Shown: positions 25,179 through 34,351, counted from the stretch's first letter. The stretch: DNA of 64,000 nt from Thiohalocapsa sp963698775 (GCA_963698775.1 CAVOSE010000003.1:19622-83621); one strand, 5' to 3'. Numbers and translations are program-made. Notes: a model not told the origin generated them from the sequence alone.

Positions 25179-26207
25179 TTGTCGCGTCAGCAAACCCGCG
25201 AGAGCGAACCGAATGACCCCAAGTGCCGGGTGCTGTCCAAGCGTTTGCACGACTTCGAGGACTTTCGGCAGCTCTTCGGCCAATGGAATGGCGAGTTCCA
25301 GCAGCTGTCCCGGGGTGAGTTCCGCGGCAGCATCCAGGTGCTCCAGGGGCGCGTGGTGAGGCTGATCCAGGCGGCGTCCAACCAGGCCATACTCGCCCGT
25401 GGCACCGACAGCGATGCGTTCGCCACCTTCATTCCGATCACCGCACGCAACGAATCCACCGTCTGGCAGGGAAGCAGGTCACTGCGCCGAGGGCAGCTGA
25501 TCGCCAAGCGGCCGGAGGTGGACTATGCAAACAACAACCGCCGCGGCTGGGCAATTCGCGCCCTTCTGGTACCCAAGGAGACCCTCGAACGGTCGATCGC
25601 GGCGCTCACGGGCAAAGACCTGGACGATGTCATGCCTTCCTGGGCCGGACTGAGTCCCGCCGCCGAGCCGATGGCCCGCTTGGAGCTGGCCATGGAGACC
25701 CTGCTGACTAGAGCGCTACATCACCCGTTCTGGCTCAGGACGTCGTCTGGGCAGGACCAGGAGATGGAATGCCTGCGTCATTTGGTGGACGCACTGGTCG
25801 ATCCCCAATTCAACGACGCGAGACGCCTGGCCCCATCCGCGCGCGCCGTCCTCGTCAAGCGGGCGCTGGATCTCATGCACCAGGATTTGTCGGTTAACCT
25901 GTCCGCCGTTGATCTGTGTGCGGAGCTTGGCGCGAGTGACCGAACCCTGAGGCGCGCCTTTCACGACACTTTCGGCATGGGGCCGCTTGCCTACCAGCGG
26001 CTCCTGCGCCTTCATGCGGTGCGCACCGCCCTCAAGCAGAGGGACAGAGCCGATACCCGGGTTGCGGACATCGCCCACCGATGGGGCTTCCACCGCCTGG
26101 GCGCCTTCGCCGAGGCGTACTGCCGGCAGTTTGGCGAGCTGCCGTCGCAGACACCGTGGCGGAACCAGCGCACGGCCCCCATCGGCGGCGAGCGCGAGCT
26201 GCCCTAA
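25179..26207 (+). CDS. AraC-family transcriptional regulator
   Basis: A 342-residue regulator with a C-terminal double helix-turn-helix (about residues 245-330): VNLSAVDLCAELGASDRTLR, AFHDTFGMGPLAYQRLLRLH and DIAHRWGFHRLGAFAEAY. The N-terminal 220 residues are a ligand or dimerisation domain without recognisable family motifs. A TTG at 25179 with GGAGG nine bases upstream is the best start; no ATG fits. The divergent hydrolase/sulfatase pair is the likely target, by position only. Confidence 0.85.
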   Translation: MSRQQTRESEPNDPKCRVLSKRLHDFEDFRQLFGQWNGEFQQLSRGEFRGSIQVLQGRVVRLIQAASNQAILARGTDSDAFATFIPITARNESTVWQGSRSLRRGQLIAKRPEVDYANNNRRGWAIRALLVPKETLERSIAALTGKDLDDVMPSWAGLSPAAEPMARLELAMETLLTRALHHPFWLRTSSGQDQEMECLRHLVDALVDPQFNDARRLAPSARAVLVKRALDLMHQDLSVNLSAVDLCAELGASDRTLRRAFHDTFGMGPLAYQRLLRLHAVRTALKQRDRADTRVADIAHRWGFHRLGAFAEAYCRQFGELPSQTPWRNQRTAPIGGERELP

Positions 26208-26273
26208 TCTCGCCGCGGGTGGATTGTGGACAGGGGACAGCGAGAAGCCGCTCCCGCCCTCGCCTAGCGGAGT

Positions 26274-26297
26274 GTCGCGGCTGGAAGCCGCTCCCAC
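26274..26297 (+). repeat. REP palindrome upstream of the RAYT gene
   Basis: GTCGCGGCTGGAAGCCGCTC followed by CCAC, with a GCGGCT-GGA-AGCCGC stem. It is 55 bases upstream of the transposase start. A degenerate copy precedes it at about 26240-26257. Confidence 0.75.
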
Positions 26298-26352
26298 GCC
26301 CGCCTGGCATAGGGGAGCATCTCCCGGCCGCGAATGCTAGGCTCAAGGCGTC

Positions 26353-26829
26353 ATGCAGGACAGAGATCAGAAAGCGCCGCCGCACAGCCGTGATCTGCGC
26401 AAGGGGCGTGTCTCGGAAGCGGGACGCGCCTACCACATCCGCGCTGCCACCGCCGACCGCCAACCGTTCTTCGGAGACCTCTACGTCGGCCGCGAGCTGG
26501 TCCATGCCCTGCGCTTTCAGCACGAGCGCGGCGCCGTCGAGAGCCTGGCCTTTGTCGTCATGCCCGACCATCTGCACTGGCTCTTCGTGCTCGGCGACGG
26601 CGGGGAGCTCCGCACAGTAATGCACAGCGTCAAGAGCTTCAGCGCACAACGGATCAACCGCCGGATCGGGCGCACCGGGGCGGTCTGGCAGGACGGCTAT
26701 TTCGACCGCGGCTTGCGGGCGGAAGACGATCTGCGGGTGGTGGCGCGGTACATCGTTGCCAATCCGCTACGCGCCGGACTGGTGACGCGCATCGGCGACT
26801 ATCCGCTGTGGGATGCGATCTGGGTGTGA
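26353..26829 (+). CDS. REP-associated tyrosine transposase (RAYT)
   Basis: A 158-residue Y1_Tnp (IS200-like) protein. The metal-binding HUH-type motif is MPDHLHWLF near residues 76-84, and the catalytic Tyr lies in RVVARYIVANPLRAGLV (about residue 136). The N-terminal GRAYHIRAATADRQPFFGD is also typical. RAYTs are single-copy, domesticated transposases that cut and join REP hairpins; here matching REPs lie on both sides, two of them in inverted orientation downstream. The ATG at 26353 fits family length. Confidence 0.93.
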   Translation: MQDRDQKAPPHSRDLRKGRVSEAGRAYHIRAATADRQPFFGDLYVGRELVHALRFQHERGAVESLAFVVMPDHLHWLFVLGDGGELRTVMHSVKSFSAQRINRRIGRTGAVWQDGYFDRGLRAEDDLRVVARYIVANPLRAGLVTRIGDYPLWDAIWV

Positions 26830-26846
26830 CGACGGGCCGCCGCCTT

Positions 26847-26907
26847 GTCGCGGCTGGAAGCCGCTCCCACCGAAGCCGAGCCTGTGGGAGCGGCTTCCAG
26901 CCGCGAT
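26847..26907. repeat. Inverted REP pair (BIME) downstream of RAYT
   Basis: GTCGCGGCTGGAAGCCGCTC at 26847 is followed after 13 bases by its reverse complement (26884-26907). With the copy at 26274 the transposase gene is framed by its own REPs, the usual RAYT arrangement. Confidence 0.85.
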
Positions 26908-27113
26908 ACGGCGCTCGTGCGGAGTGGCGCGATCGGATTCCGGCGCACTTGGCGCTCGCCACCGCCCCCCGGCCGCAGGCCTCGTCTTGTCAGCATTATC
27001 CGAGGCCGGAAAGAAGAAATTTGTTTGCTCAGAGCCGCAAAGATGAAGAAACAGAGTCGAAGTCAATCCAGCGACGCCTTCTCTCTTCTCTGCGTCTTGC
27101 GCGAGCCTGTTCT

Positions 27114-27989
27114 TCACCGCGGCTCCAGAAAGCGGACCTCGCCGCCCTCCGCCAACAGCAGGCTGATCTCGGTGGGCGCCCCCGTAGCGTCGAGGCGCAC
27201 TCGGCCGAGGGCGCTGCCGTTGACCAGGCGTCGGTGGCGGTCGCCGTCCGGACGGCGTGCGCGTAGCTTCATGCGCCGACGCCGGGTGAACCAGTTCAAC
27301 GGCGAGGCGCTGCCGAACAGCCAACGGTTGAGCAGATCGAACCAGTACAGAAGGCGGCGTGGGAACGCGTTCCTGAAGCCGCTGGCGGTGATCTGCCAGA
27401 TGGCGGGGCTATTGGTGCGATAGCGGATCTTGACGTCGTAGACAAAGGAGTAGTGGACGTCGCCGGACAGGATGACGAAATGCCGCGGCGTGCGGCGGTG
27501 CCGAAAAATGTTGAGCATGACATTTGCGGAGCCCGGATGGGCCATCCAGTTCTCGGCGTCCACCACCAGGGCATGGCCGAAATAGGTGAAGACCCGCTGC
27601 ACCGCCTCCACCAGTTTGACGCCGAAGACCGGCGCCGGCGAGACCATTACCACCGCGTCCTCGTGCATCAGCATCTGCTGCAGATCAGAGAGCTCCTCCC
27701 AATCCATCAGACCGGAGGGTCTGGCGAGGCTGGTCTCGGACCGCCAGCGCTGGGTCGGGTGTCGAGCACCACCAGCTTGGGCTTGGTCGGCACGCTGTAG
27801 CGCCAACCGTCGAACTTCAGCAGGCGATCGATCAGCGCATCTTGCTGCCGGTCGCCGGGCTGCTCGAAGCAGCGCCGTACTCGATGCCAGCCAGATCACC
27901 AGCCGCTCCGGCGTCGCCCGACGCAGGATCGGGCCGGCGATGATGGCGGGCAGAGACCGCGTGTCGGCAATAGGTGCCATGTTGCTCAT
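27114..27989 (-). pseudogene. PhoD-like metallophosphatase, deleted and frameshifted
   Basis: The N-terminus (from ATG 27989) reads SLPAIIAGPILRRATPERLV, typical of PhoD-like/alkaline phosphatase D family proteins of this type. It breaks off after about 35 residues. In a second frame CFEQPGDRQQDALIDRLLKF and then SVPTKPKLVVLDTR follow. One missing base near 27759 then moves reading into the frame with RWRSETSLARPSGLMDWEEL, ILSGDVHYSFVYD and the C-terminus at 27114. A few hundred residues between the N-terminus and CFEQPGD are gone. The metal-binding GDVH is kept, but the gene is certainly broken. Confidence 0.78.
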
Positions 27990-28024
27990 ACGCTTCGCTG
28001 CGAAAATGCCCACACCAGCCACGG

Positions 28025-28090
28025 TTGTGGGAGCGATTTGCAATCGCGACCGCCGCGACGGAGATGGTCGCGTCTGCAAGTCGCTCCCAC
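28025..28090. repeat. Inverted pair of REP-like palindromes (GCAA type)
   Basis: TTGTGGGAGCGATTTGCAAT faces GTCGCGTCTGCAAGTCGCTC. Same type as the pair at 36-103; it lies just 5' of the PhoD-like remnant. Confidence 0.6.
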
Positions 28091-28137
28091 AGCGCCGAGG
28101 GTCACTTCAGCGGTCTCGGAACGTCCACCGCGGTGCA

Positions 28138-28723
28138 TTAGGACGAATGCCCGGCACTGGGACGCCGCAGGCCGAGCCGCTTCATGCGCGACTCCAGCGT
28201 GGTGGGCTTGACGGCGAGCCGCTCCGCCGCGCCGCCGGGACCAGGGATACGCCATCCGGTCTGCTCCAGGGTGTGAAGGATATGGGCGCGCTCGGTCGCC
28301 GCGAGGGTCTTCGCGGGGCCTGGGATGGCGTTAGGGTGGGCCCTGGGGTAGCGGCCAACGCCGATGCCGGAGCGAGGCGCGGCGTCGAGGTTGCGTCGAG
28401 GGCGATATGCAGCGCGGCACCAGAACCGGAAAGACGTTGAGCCGGATGATAAGATCCTCCGGCCAGGCCCGCGTGCGATGGAACGCGGTGAAGGCAATGA
28501 GGCCCATCACTCGCCCCCCGACCCGCAACGGAATGCCCAGATTGGAGCGCAGTCCGATGCGTCGACAGTACTCGATCTCTACCTTCGCCTCCGGCGGAAA
28601 ATCCTCGGGAATCGCCGCGGACAGGTCGCCGAGCAGACGCTCGAAGGCCAAACGTTCGTCAAGCGAGATGTCGCTACCATCGCGCGCCGACGTGCCGTCG
28701 GCATAACCTCGAGCCGCGATCAT
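28138..28723 (-). pseudogene. Sigma-54 activator remnant (GAF plus Fis-type HTH, AAA+ lost)
   Basis: Two pieces in different frames. The first, from ATG 28723, encodes LAFERLLGDLSAAIPEDFPP and IGLRSNLGIPLRVGGRVMGL, the start of a GAF-containing FhlA/NorR-like activator. The second, ending at 28138, encodes AATERAHILHTLEQTGWRIP and VKPTTLESRMKRLGLRRP, the C-terminal DNA-binding helix-turn-helix of the same kind of regulator. The roughly 240-residue AAA+ domain and most of GAF are missing between them. The gene cannot work as an activator. Confidence 0.75.
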
Positions 28724-28836
28724 TGGGATTTCTCCATCACACCCCGCGGGGTGAATGACGTCATCGCCGGGCCTCGCCGAGCATCAGAACCTTGCCTGCA
28801 CCGCGCGGCAGACAATCGGAATTCGAAGAAGGGTCA

Positions 28837-30186
28837 TCATGGCCCATCCACCGGAAACGCCCAGGTCACCGGCCCGGTCTTGATCAGTTCCCGCCCCGGC
28901 TCCCCCAACTGCTTGTCGTAACGGATCAACTCGATCAGATCAGAGCTCACCTGAGGATTGGTGGTGAAGTAAGAGTGCCCGAAGACATCGGTGCGCTTGC
29001 CCTCGTAGGAGATCAGGTCGATGCGCCCCACGGTCTCGAAGTAGCGCTGGGCCCTGTCCGGAATGTCCTCGGGGCGCAGTTGACCGACCCGGTTGCGACT
29101 TCGGAACAGGATGCGGGAGACCAGCAGGGCACGGTCGTCCGGCGAGGCATAGATGGTCAAGCGGCCCTGCAGCACGCGTGGCAGCCGCCCCTCCGGCCAC
29201 ACCGTCATGAGTTCCGGATCGGATAGGAAGCCGGTGATCTGCTGACCGGCAATATCGACGTCGATGTCCGGCGACAGCAGCACCAGATTGTCGATCTTAT
29301 ACAGGTCAATCGGCTCTTTGCCGGCAGCGATGGCCTCCGTCACCAGCTCGCTCACGGCGCGCAAGGTCAGGGCGGTGCCGCGGCTGTGGGCGAGGATCTG
29401 CAGCCGCTCGAGCCCCGGGGTAGTCGCAAGGGTACGGATGGTCTTTTTCAGATGCGCGACGGCGTAGTCTGCGGATTCAGTGGTGGTGGTGTAGGAGATC
29501 AGGAAGTTGCCGGTGGTCGAGGCAGGCCAGGTGAAGAAGGCGCAGACTTGCTCGCGGCCGAGGAAGTGGCACAGCTCCGCGGCGGTGAAGGCGGCGGTGG
29601 CGAATGTCTCGTTGAAGCCGTGGACGTAGAGCATGAGTTCTTTCTTCGGCACCTGCGCCAGCCGGCGCTCCACCTCGCTCTGGAGCTCGGCCTTGGCCTC
29701 GAAGTGGCGGGCGAGCTCGGCACGGTCGCGCAGGACCTTGCCGTCGGCGCCCTTGGACACCGGGTAGGGTTCCTCTGGATAGACGCCCAGCTCCCGCACT
29801 GGGCCAAGTTCCAGATTGACCTCCCGGGTGCGCTCGGCGAGCTGGCTTTGCTCGCGCAGCGTGTCCCAGTCCAACCCCGGCACCATCCGCACCCGGACGG
29901 AGCCGAAGGCGATGTGCCGAGCACGCTCTTGGCCGTACGCAAGCGGCGCCTCGTCTTTGGCGTGCGCCTCAAGTTCCGCGGCTGTCGGCGGGGCGCGGTC
30001 GGTGATGAACAGAAGATCCAGATCCGGACTCTGGCTAACCTCCACGTTAGGCTCGAACACCGCCTGGCCACCCGGAAGTTGGTACAGGTTCGGGGTCGGC
30101 ATCAGCTGGCGCGCACTGGTGGCACAGCCGCCAATCAGGACCGCGCTGAGCAGCGCGATCCCGCGCATCATGAGATGTTGTTGCAT
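28837..30186 (-). CDS. Alpha/beta hydrolase lipoprotein (DUF900 family)
   Basis: A 449-residue outer- or inner-membrane lipoprotein: signal LLSAVLIGGCATSARQL with the lipid Cys at residue 21. The rest is an alpha/beta hydrolase of the DUF900 type with LMLYVHGFNETFATAAF, FFTWPAS and the nucleophile elbow ILAHSRGTALTL (Ser in HSRG). The catalytic His is probably in VFGHSYFTT near the C-terminus. The substrate is unknown; an esterase or lipase role is inferred from the fold. The gene is full length, unlike its neighbours. Confidence 0.85.
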   Translation of the reverse strand: MQQHLMMRGIALLSAVLIGGCATSARQLMPTPNLYQLPGGQAVFEPNVEVSQSPDLDLLFITDRAPPTAAELEAHAKDEAPLAYGQERARHIAFGSVRVRMVPGLDWDTLREQSQLAERTREVNLELGPVRELGVYPEEPYPVSKGADGKVLRDRAELARHFEAKAELQSEVERRLAQVPKKELMLYVHGFNETFATAAFTAAELCHFLGREQVCAFFTWPASTTGNFLISYTTTTESADYAVAHLKKTIRTLATTPGLERLQILAHSRGTALTLRAVSELVTEAIAAGKEPIDLYKIDNLVLLSPDIDVDIAGQQITGFLSDPELMTVWPEGRLPRVLQGRLTIYASPDDRALLVSRILFRSRNRVGQLRPEDIPDRAQRYFETVGRIDLISYEGKRTDVFGHSYFTTNPQVSSDLIELIRYDKQLGEPGRELIKTGPVTWAFPVDGP

Positions 30187-30231
30187 AAGCTTCTTACCCT
30201 AGCGAGGCTTTGCGTCAGACCGCTGAGTCGC

Positions 30232-30420
30232 GATCATCGGTATCGGTATCGGTATCGGTATCGGTATCGAAATCGTAGCGCGTGGCGAGTGGCCCGACCC
30301 CGATCGATCCCGATCCCGATCCCGACCCCGACCCCGATTTCGATTTCGATTTCGAGGAGCCGCAGCAGTCCGATGCTGCCTGGAAACTTGACTCATCTGC
30401 AAACATTGGGCGCCCTCAAG
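30232..30420. repeat. Hexanucleotide hairpin element, type 2, full copy
   Basis: Left arm: GTATCG units (30238-30270) then AAATCGTAGCG; centre CGTGGCGAGTGG; right arm: CGATCC, CGACCC and CGATTT units to 30357; then a 63-base unique flank ending in GCGCCCTCAAG. The flank and the centre are found again, reverse complemented, at 40671-40722 and 41171-41262, so the full unit is about 190 bases. It lies in the 5' region of the DUF900 lipoprotein gene. Confidence 0.75.
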
Positions 30421-30462
30421 CAATCTAGTTGCTACGAACCGAGCCGCCGACGCAAGGCATCC

Positions 30463-30780
30463 TCAATCCACCTTGACGACGACGTAGCGCCCGCCGTAGG
30501 GCTGATAATAGGTCCCACCACAGCGGTGCAGCGAGGTGCCGTCGATGATGACCGTCGAACAGCCCCTCGGGAGGGCGGCGGCATAGACGGCGGTTCGGCG
30601 AATGGTGCGCCTGGTGGTGCGGCGGGCGACGCCAGCGACGCTGACCGGGGTCATCGGACGCCCGACCCGCGCCTCGGCCTCACCGACGAGCCCGATCGGC
30701 AGCCAGCCGTCGACGATCATCGCGGCCGCGATCAGACCGGCGCCCAAGGCGACGGAACGCAGCGGATGTTGTCTCTTCAT
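30463..30780 (-). CDS. Small secreted hypothetical protein
   Basis: A 105-residue product with an N-terminal export signal (LRSVALGAGLIAAAMIVDGW) and a mature part rich in Arg, Thr and Val. It ends in a conserved-looking motif, PRGCSTVIIDGTSLHRCGG then YYQPYGGRYVVVKVD, with two Cys that could form a disulphide. This C-terminal pattern recurs in small unknown periplasmic proteins of proteobacteria; no function is known to me. Confidence 0.75.
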   Translation of the reverse strand: MKRQHPLRSVALGAGLIAAAMIVDGWLPIGLVGEAEARVGRPMTPVSVAGVARRTTRRTIRRTAVYAAALPRGCSTVIIDGTSLHRCGGTYYQPYGGRYVVVKVD

Positions 30781-30892
30781 CGCTATTTCTCCTCAATCTA
30801 AGGGTCCACCGAGGGTATCGGCGGAGAGTCGTTGCAGCTTCCTCGACCCTTCGGGGCGTGCAAATCTGACTGGAAAGTCGGCGCTCCCGGTA

Positions 30893-31441
30893 CTACTGCC
30901 TCATGGCCGCGAGGGCCGGGGTCAGCCACAGCAGCGCGGCGTCTGCCTCATTCTCCGGCTGTTTGGCGGCCAGCATTACCACGCCGTCGTCTAAGCGCCA
31001 CAGCAGCACGCCCTCGCCGACCGGCGTCAACGGCGCCCCGAGCCCGGTGCGCAGGCTAGTGACCAAGATGTCGTGATAGCGGGCGCGATAGTCGAGTTGC
31101 AGCGCCTGCAGTGTGCCTTGATCATAAAACAGCGTGGCTTGGCGCGCGGGCAATCCATTGAACGACGCGATCTCGGCGGCACAGATGCGGCTGCCGAACG
31201 GGGTTACTTGGTCGCTGCACTGAAACACAACCTTCGGAAACTGCGCGTTGATATCGGCCTCCGTCACCGTCGAATTGAGGCGATCGTAGGCGATGTTGAA
31301 ACCGGGCGCGCCAAGCACGTGCAGGATGAACAGATCGCTGCGGCGCTGGCCGTCCTCGGTGAACATGAGCCAGGTGAATGGACCGGCGATCAGTGCCAGC
31401 GACAGGATCAGCTTGTAGGCGCGGGGGAGTTTGAGGTTCAT
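30893..31441 (-). CDS. Hypothetical single-pass membrane protein
   Basis: From ATG 31441 the product is 182 residues with one N-terminal helix (YKLILSLALIAGPFTWLMF) and a soluble periplasmic part. Two Cys (in VVFQCSDQV and SRICAAEI) are spaced as for a disulphide. I do not recognise a family. The longer frame to 31729 would read through a REP-like repeat and is rejected. It diverges from mutS. Confidence 0.7.
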   Translation of the reverse strand: MNLKLPRAYKLILSLALIAGPFTWLMFTEDGQRRSDLFILHVLGAPGFNIAYDRLNSTVTEADINAQFPKVVFQCSDQVTPFGSRICAAEIASFNGLPARQATLFYDQGTLQALQLDYRARYHDILVTSLRTGLGAPLTPVGEGVLLWRLDDGVVMLAAKQPENEADAALLWLTPALAAMRQ

Positions 31442-31462
31442 AGGGAGCGTATCGCGTCGGCG

Positions 31463-31510
31463 GGCCGGCTGGAGCCGGCGTACCTGGGGCCGGCTGAGGC
31501 CGGCGTACCC
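31463..31510. repeat. Two tandem GGCCGGCT palindromes
   Basis: GGCCGGCTGGAGCCGGCGTA and GGCCGGCTGAGGCCGGCGTA lie in tandem upstream of the hypothetical gene, each able to form a small hairpin. They look like a further REP type. Confidence 0.55.
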
Positions 31511-31582
31511 AAGGGCGAGTTTGAGGTCGATCGGCATTGTAGTCCTTCGGCGCCGAAGACGGGCGAATGATACCCTTCGCCG

Positions 31583-34303
31583 ATGAGCCACACCGCCACC
31601 AAACCCGAGCCAAAAAAGACTGCCGACGCGCCGACTGCCGAGGCGCTCAACGAGACTGCCGGCGAGACCCTCTGCAGCCCCCAGCACACGCCGATGATGC
31701 AGCAATATTTGCGCATCAAGGCGGAGCATCCGGGCCTACTGCTGTTCTATCGCATGGGCGACTTCTACGAACTGTTCTACGACGACGCCGAGCGCGCCGC
31801 CGCCTTGCTCGACATCACGCTGACCAAGCGCGGCCAGTCCGCGGGTCGCCCGATCCCGATGGCCGGTGTGCCCTATCACGCCGCCGAGGGCTATCTGGCC
31901 AAGCTGGTCCGCCATGGCGTCTCGGTGGCCATCTGCGAACAGATCGGCGATCCGGCCAAGTCCAAGGGACCGGTCGAGCGCGAGGTAGTGCGGGTGGTCA
32001 CGCCCGGCACGCTGACCGACGAGGCGCTGCTCGACGAACGGCGCGAAAACCTGCTATGCGCGGTGGCCGAGGGCGTAGCAGACAACGGGGGCAGCGCAGG
32101 GGCCGTCGGACCGGTGGACCGATTCGGTATCGCCGTGCTGGAACTCGCCAGCGGACGTTTTTCGGTGCTGGAGCTCGCGACGACCGAGGCACTGGCGGCG
32201 GAACTCGAACGCCTGCGTCCCGCCGAGCTGCTGCTGAGCGAAGACAGCCGTCTGCCGGAGCGTATCGCCGCCGCCGGGCCACGGTCCGGCATCGGCATCG
32301 CGCGGCGCCAGGCCTGGTTGTTCGACAGCGACAGCGCCGAGCGGCTGCTGTGCGAGCAGTTCGGCACCCGCGATCTGGGCGGTTTCGGTTGCGCCGACCT
32401 GCGCCTGGCCATCGGTGCCGCAGGCTGTCTGCTGCAGTACGTCAAAGACACCCAACGCGCCGCCCTGCCCCACCTGCGCGGCCTGAGCACCGAGCGCCGC
32501 GACGACGCGGTGATCCTGGATGCCGCCACGCGGCGCAACCTCGAACTGGTCGCGACCCTCGGCAGCGACGGCTCGGACCAACACACCCTGGCCGGCGTCA
32601 TGGACCGCACCGCCACCGCGATGGGCGCGCGCCTGCTGCGACGCTGGATCAGCCGGCCGCTGCGCGATCCGGTCGCGATCCAAGGCCGACACGACGCCAT
32701 CGAGGCACTGACGCTGGGCCGTGCCTTTGCCGGTCTGCGCGAGGAACTCGCCGCCATTGCCGACCTGGAGCGGATCATCGCACGCATCGCGCTGGGCAGC
32801 GCGCGACCGCGGGACCTCACCGCGCTGCGCGACGGCCTCGGCCAACTGCCGGCCCTGCACGCCGGGCTGTCGGGGCTGGAAAGCGCGCTGCTGCGCAGCC
32901 TGGACGCGGACCTCGGCGAGCATCCCTGCACCCGCGCCCTACTCGCCAGCGCGCTGATCGAGACGCCACCGATGCTGATCCGCGACGGCGGCGTCATCGC
33001 CCGCGGTTACGATGCCGAGCTCGACGAACTGCGCGACCTGGCCGAGCACGGCGACCGATTCCTGCTCGACCTGGAACAGCGCGAGCGCGAACGCACCGGC
33101 ATCAACACGCTCAAGGTCAGCTACAACCGCGTGCACGGCTATTACATCGAGATCGGCCGCAGCCACGCCGACCGGGTGCCTGACGACTACCAGCGCCGGC
33201 AGACCCTAAAGGGTGCCGAGCGTTACATCACGCCGGAGCTGAAACGCTTCGAGGACCAAGTGTTGAGCGCCCGCGAACGCGCACTAGCCAGGGAAAAGGC
33301 GCTCTACGAGGCGTTGTTGGAGCGGCTGCGGGCGGACCTCGCGCCGTTGCAGACCAGTGCCGCGGCCATCGCCACGCTCGACGTGTTATGCAATCTGGCG
33401 GAGCGTGCCGACCGGCTCGACTGGACCCGCCCACAGCTGTGCGACCAGCCGCTGATCGAGATCGACGACGGCCGCCACCCGGTGGTGGAGCAGGTCGGTG
33501 CCAGCGCCGGACGCGAGCCCTTCGTCGCCAACGGCGTGCGCTTCGACGATCAACGCCGGGTACTGATCATCACCGGGCCGAACATGGGCGGCAAGTCCAC
33601 CTATATGCGCCAGATCGCCCTGATCGTGCTAATGGCCTACGCCGGCAGCTTCGTCCCTGCGCGTCACGCCCGCATCGGACCGGTGGACCGCATCTTCTCG
33701 CGCATCGGCGCCGCCGACGATCTCGCCGGCGGTCGCTCGACCTTCATGGTGGAGATGGAAGAGACCGCCAACATCCTGCACAACGCCAGCGAGCGCAGCC
33801 TGGTGTTGATGGACGAGATCGGTCGCGGCACCAGCACCTTCGACGGGCTGTCATTGGCCTGGGCCTGCGCCGTCGAACTGGCCACCCGCACCCGCGCCTT
33901 CACGCTATTCGCGACCCACTATTTCGAACTGACGACGCTGCCGGACGAGTACGCCGGCATGGCCAATCTGCACCTGGACGCGGTCGAGCACGGCGAGCGC
34001 ATCGTGTTTTTGCATTCGGTGCGGGAAGGCCCGGCGAATCAGAGCTACGGGCTGCAGGTGGCGGCGCTGGCGGGGGTGCCGGCGGCGGTGATCGAGAGGG
34101 CCAGAGAGCGGCTGCGGGAATTGGAAGAGGCCGCTCACGCCCATTCCGATCGCTCCGACGCGCCGCGCGAGATGGCCCAATTGAGCCTGTTCGCACCGGA
34201 ACCGCCGAGCCCGGCGCTACAATCCCTGCGCGATCTCGATCCCGACCAGCTCAGCCCGCGCGAGGCGCTGGAAACGCTTTATCGACTCAAGACGCTGCTG
34301 TGA
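31583..34303 (+). CDS. mutS: DNA mismatch repair protein MutS
   Basis: A 906-residue mismatch-recognition ATPase. The mismatch-contacting Phe and Glu are in YRMGDFYELFYDDAER near residue 57, the connector, lever and clamp domains follow, Walker A is GPNMGGKSTYMRQ near 671, and Walker B VLMDEIGRGTSTFDG near 750. A 33-residue polar N-terminal extension precedes the usual start, and the insert EGVADNGGSAGAVGPVDRFG lies in the connector. Otherwise length (850-870 typical) and order are normal. It is monocistronic. Confidence 0.98.
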   Translation: MSHTATKPEPKKTADAPTAEALNETAGETLCSPQHTPMMQQYLRIKAEHPGLLLFYRMGDFYELFYDDAERAAALLDITLTKRGQSAGRPIPMAGVPYHAAEGYLAKLVRHGVSVAICEQIGDPAKSKGPVEREVVRVVTPGTLTDEALLDERRENLLCAVAEGVADNGGSAGAVGPVDRFGIAVLELASGRFSVLELATTEALAAELERLRPAELLLSEDSRLPERIAAAGPRSGIGIARRQAWLFDSDSAERLLCEQFGTRDLGGFGCADLRLAIGAAGCLLQYVKDTQRAALPHLRGLSTERRDDAVILDAATRRNLELVATLGSDGSDQHTLAGVMDRTATAMGARLLRRWISRPLRDPVAIQGRHDAIEALTLGRAFAGLREELAAIADLERIIARIALGSARPRDLTALRDGLGQLPALHAGLSGLESALLRSLDADLGEHPCTRALLASALIETPPMLIRDGGVIARGYDAELDELRDLAEHGDRFLLDLEQRERERTGINTLKVSYNRVHGYYIEIGRSHADRVPDDYQRRQTLKGAERYITPELKRFEDQVLSARERALAREKALYEALLERLRADLAPLQTSAAAIATLDVLCNLAERADRLDWTRPQLCDQPLIEIDDGRHPVVEQVGASAGREPFVANGVRFDDQRRVLIITGPNMGGKSTYMRQIALIVLMAYAGSFVPARHARIGPVDRIFSRIGAADDLAGGRSTFMVEMEETANILHNASERSLVLMDEIGRGTSTFDGLSLAWACAVELATRTRAFTLFATHYFELTTLPDEYAGMANLHLDAVEHGERIVFLHSVREGPANQSYGLQVAALAGVPAAVIERARERLRELEEAAHAHSDRSDAPREMAQLSLFAPEPPSPALQSLRDLDPDQLSPREALETLYRLKTLL

Positions 34304-34332
34304 TGCGAAATCCAGCGGTTGCTTCGCCTGTC

Positions 34333-34351
34333 GGGGCGAATTCATTCGCCC
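34333..34351. repeat. Dispersed palindrome, copy 3
   Basis: GGGGCGAATTCATTCGCCC followed by AGTCAGTG, 30 bases after the mutS stop. Confidence 0.6.

Noticed and set aside
32054..32923. 289-codon reverse frame inside mutS
   Set aside because: Shadow of the conserved mutS sequence; no start signal or similarity.
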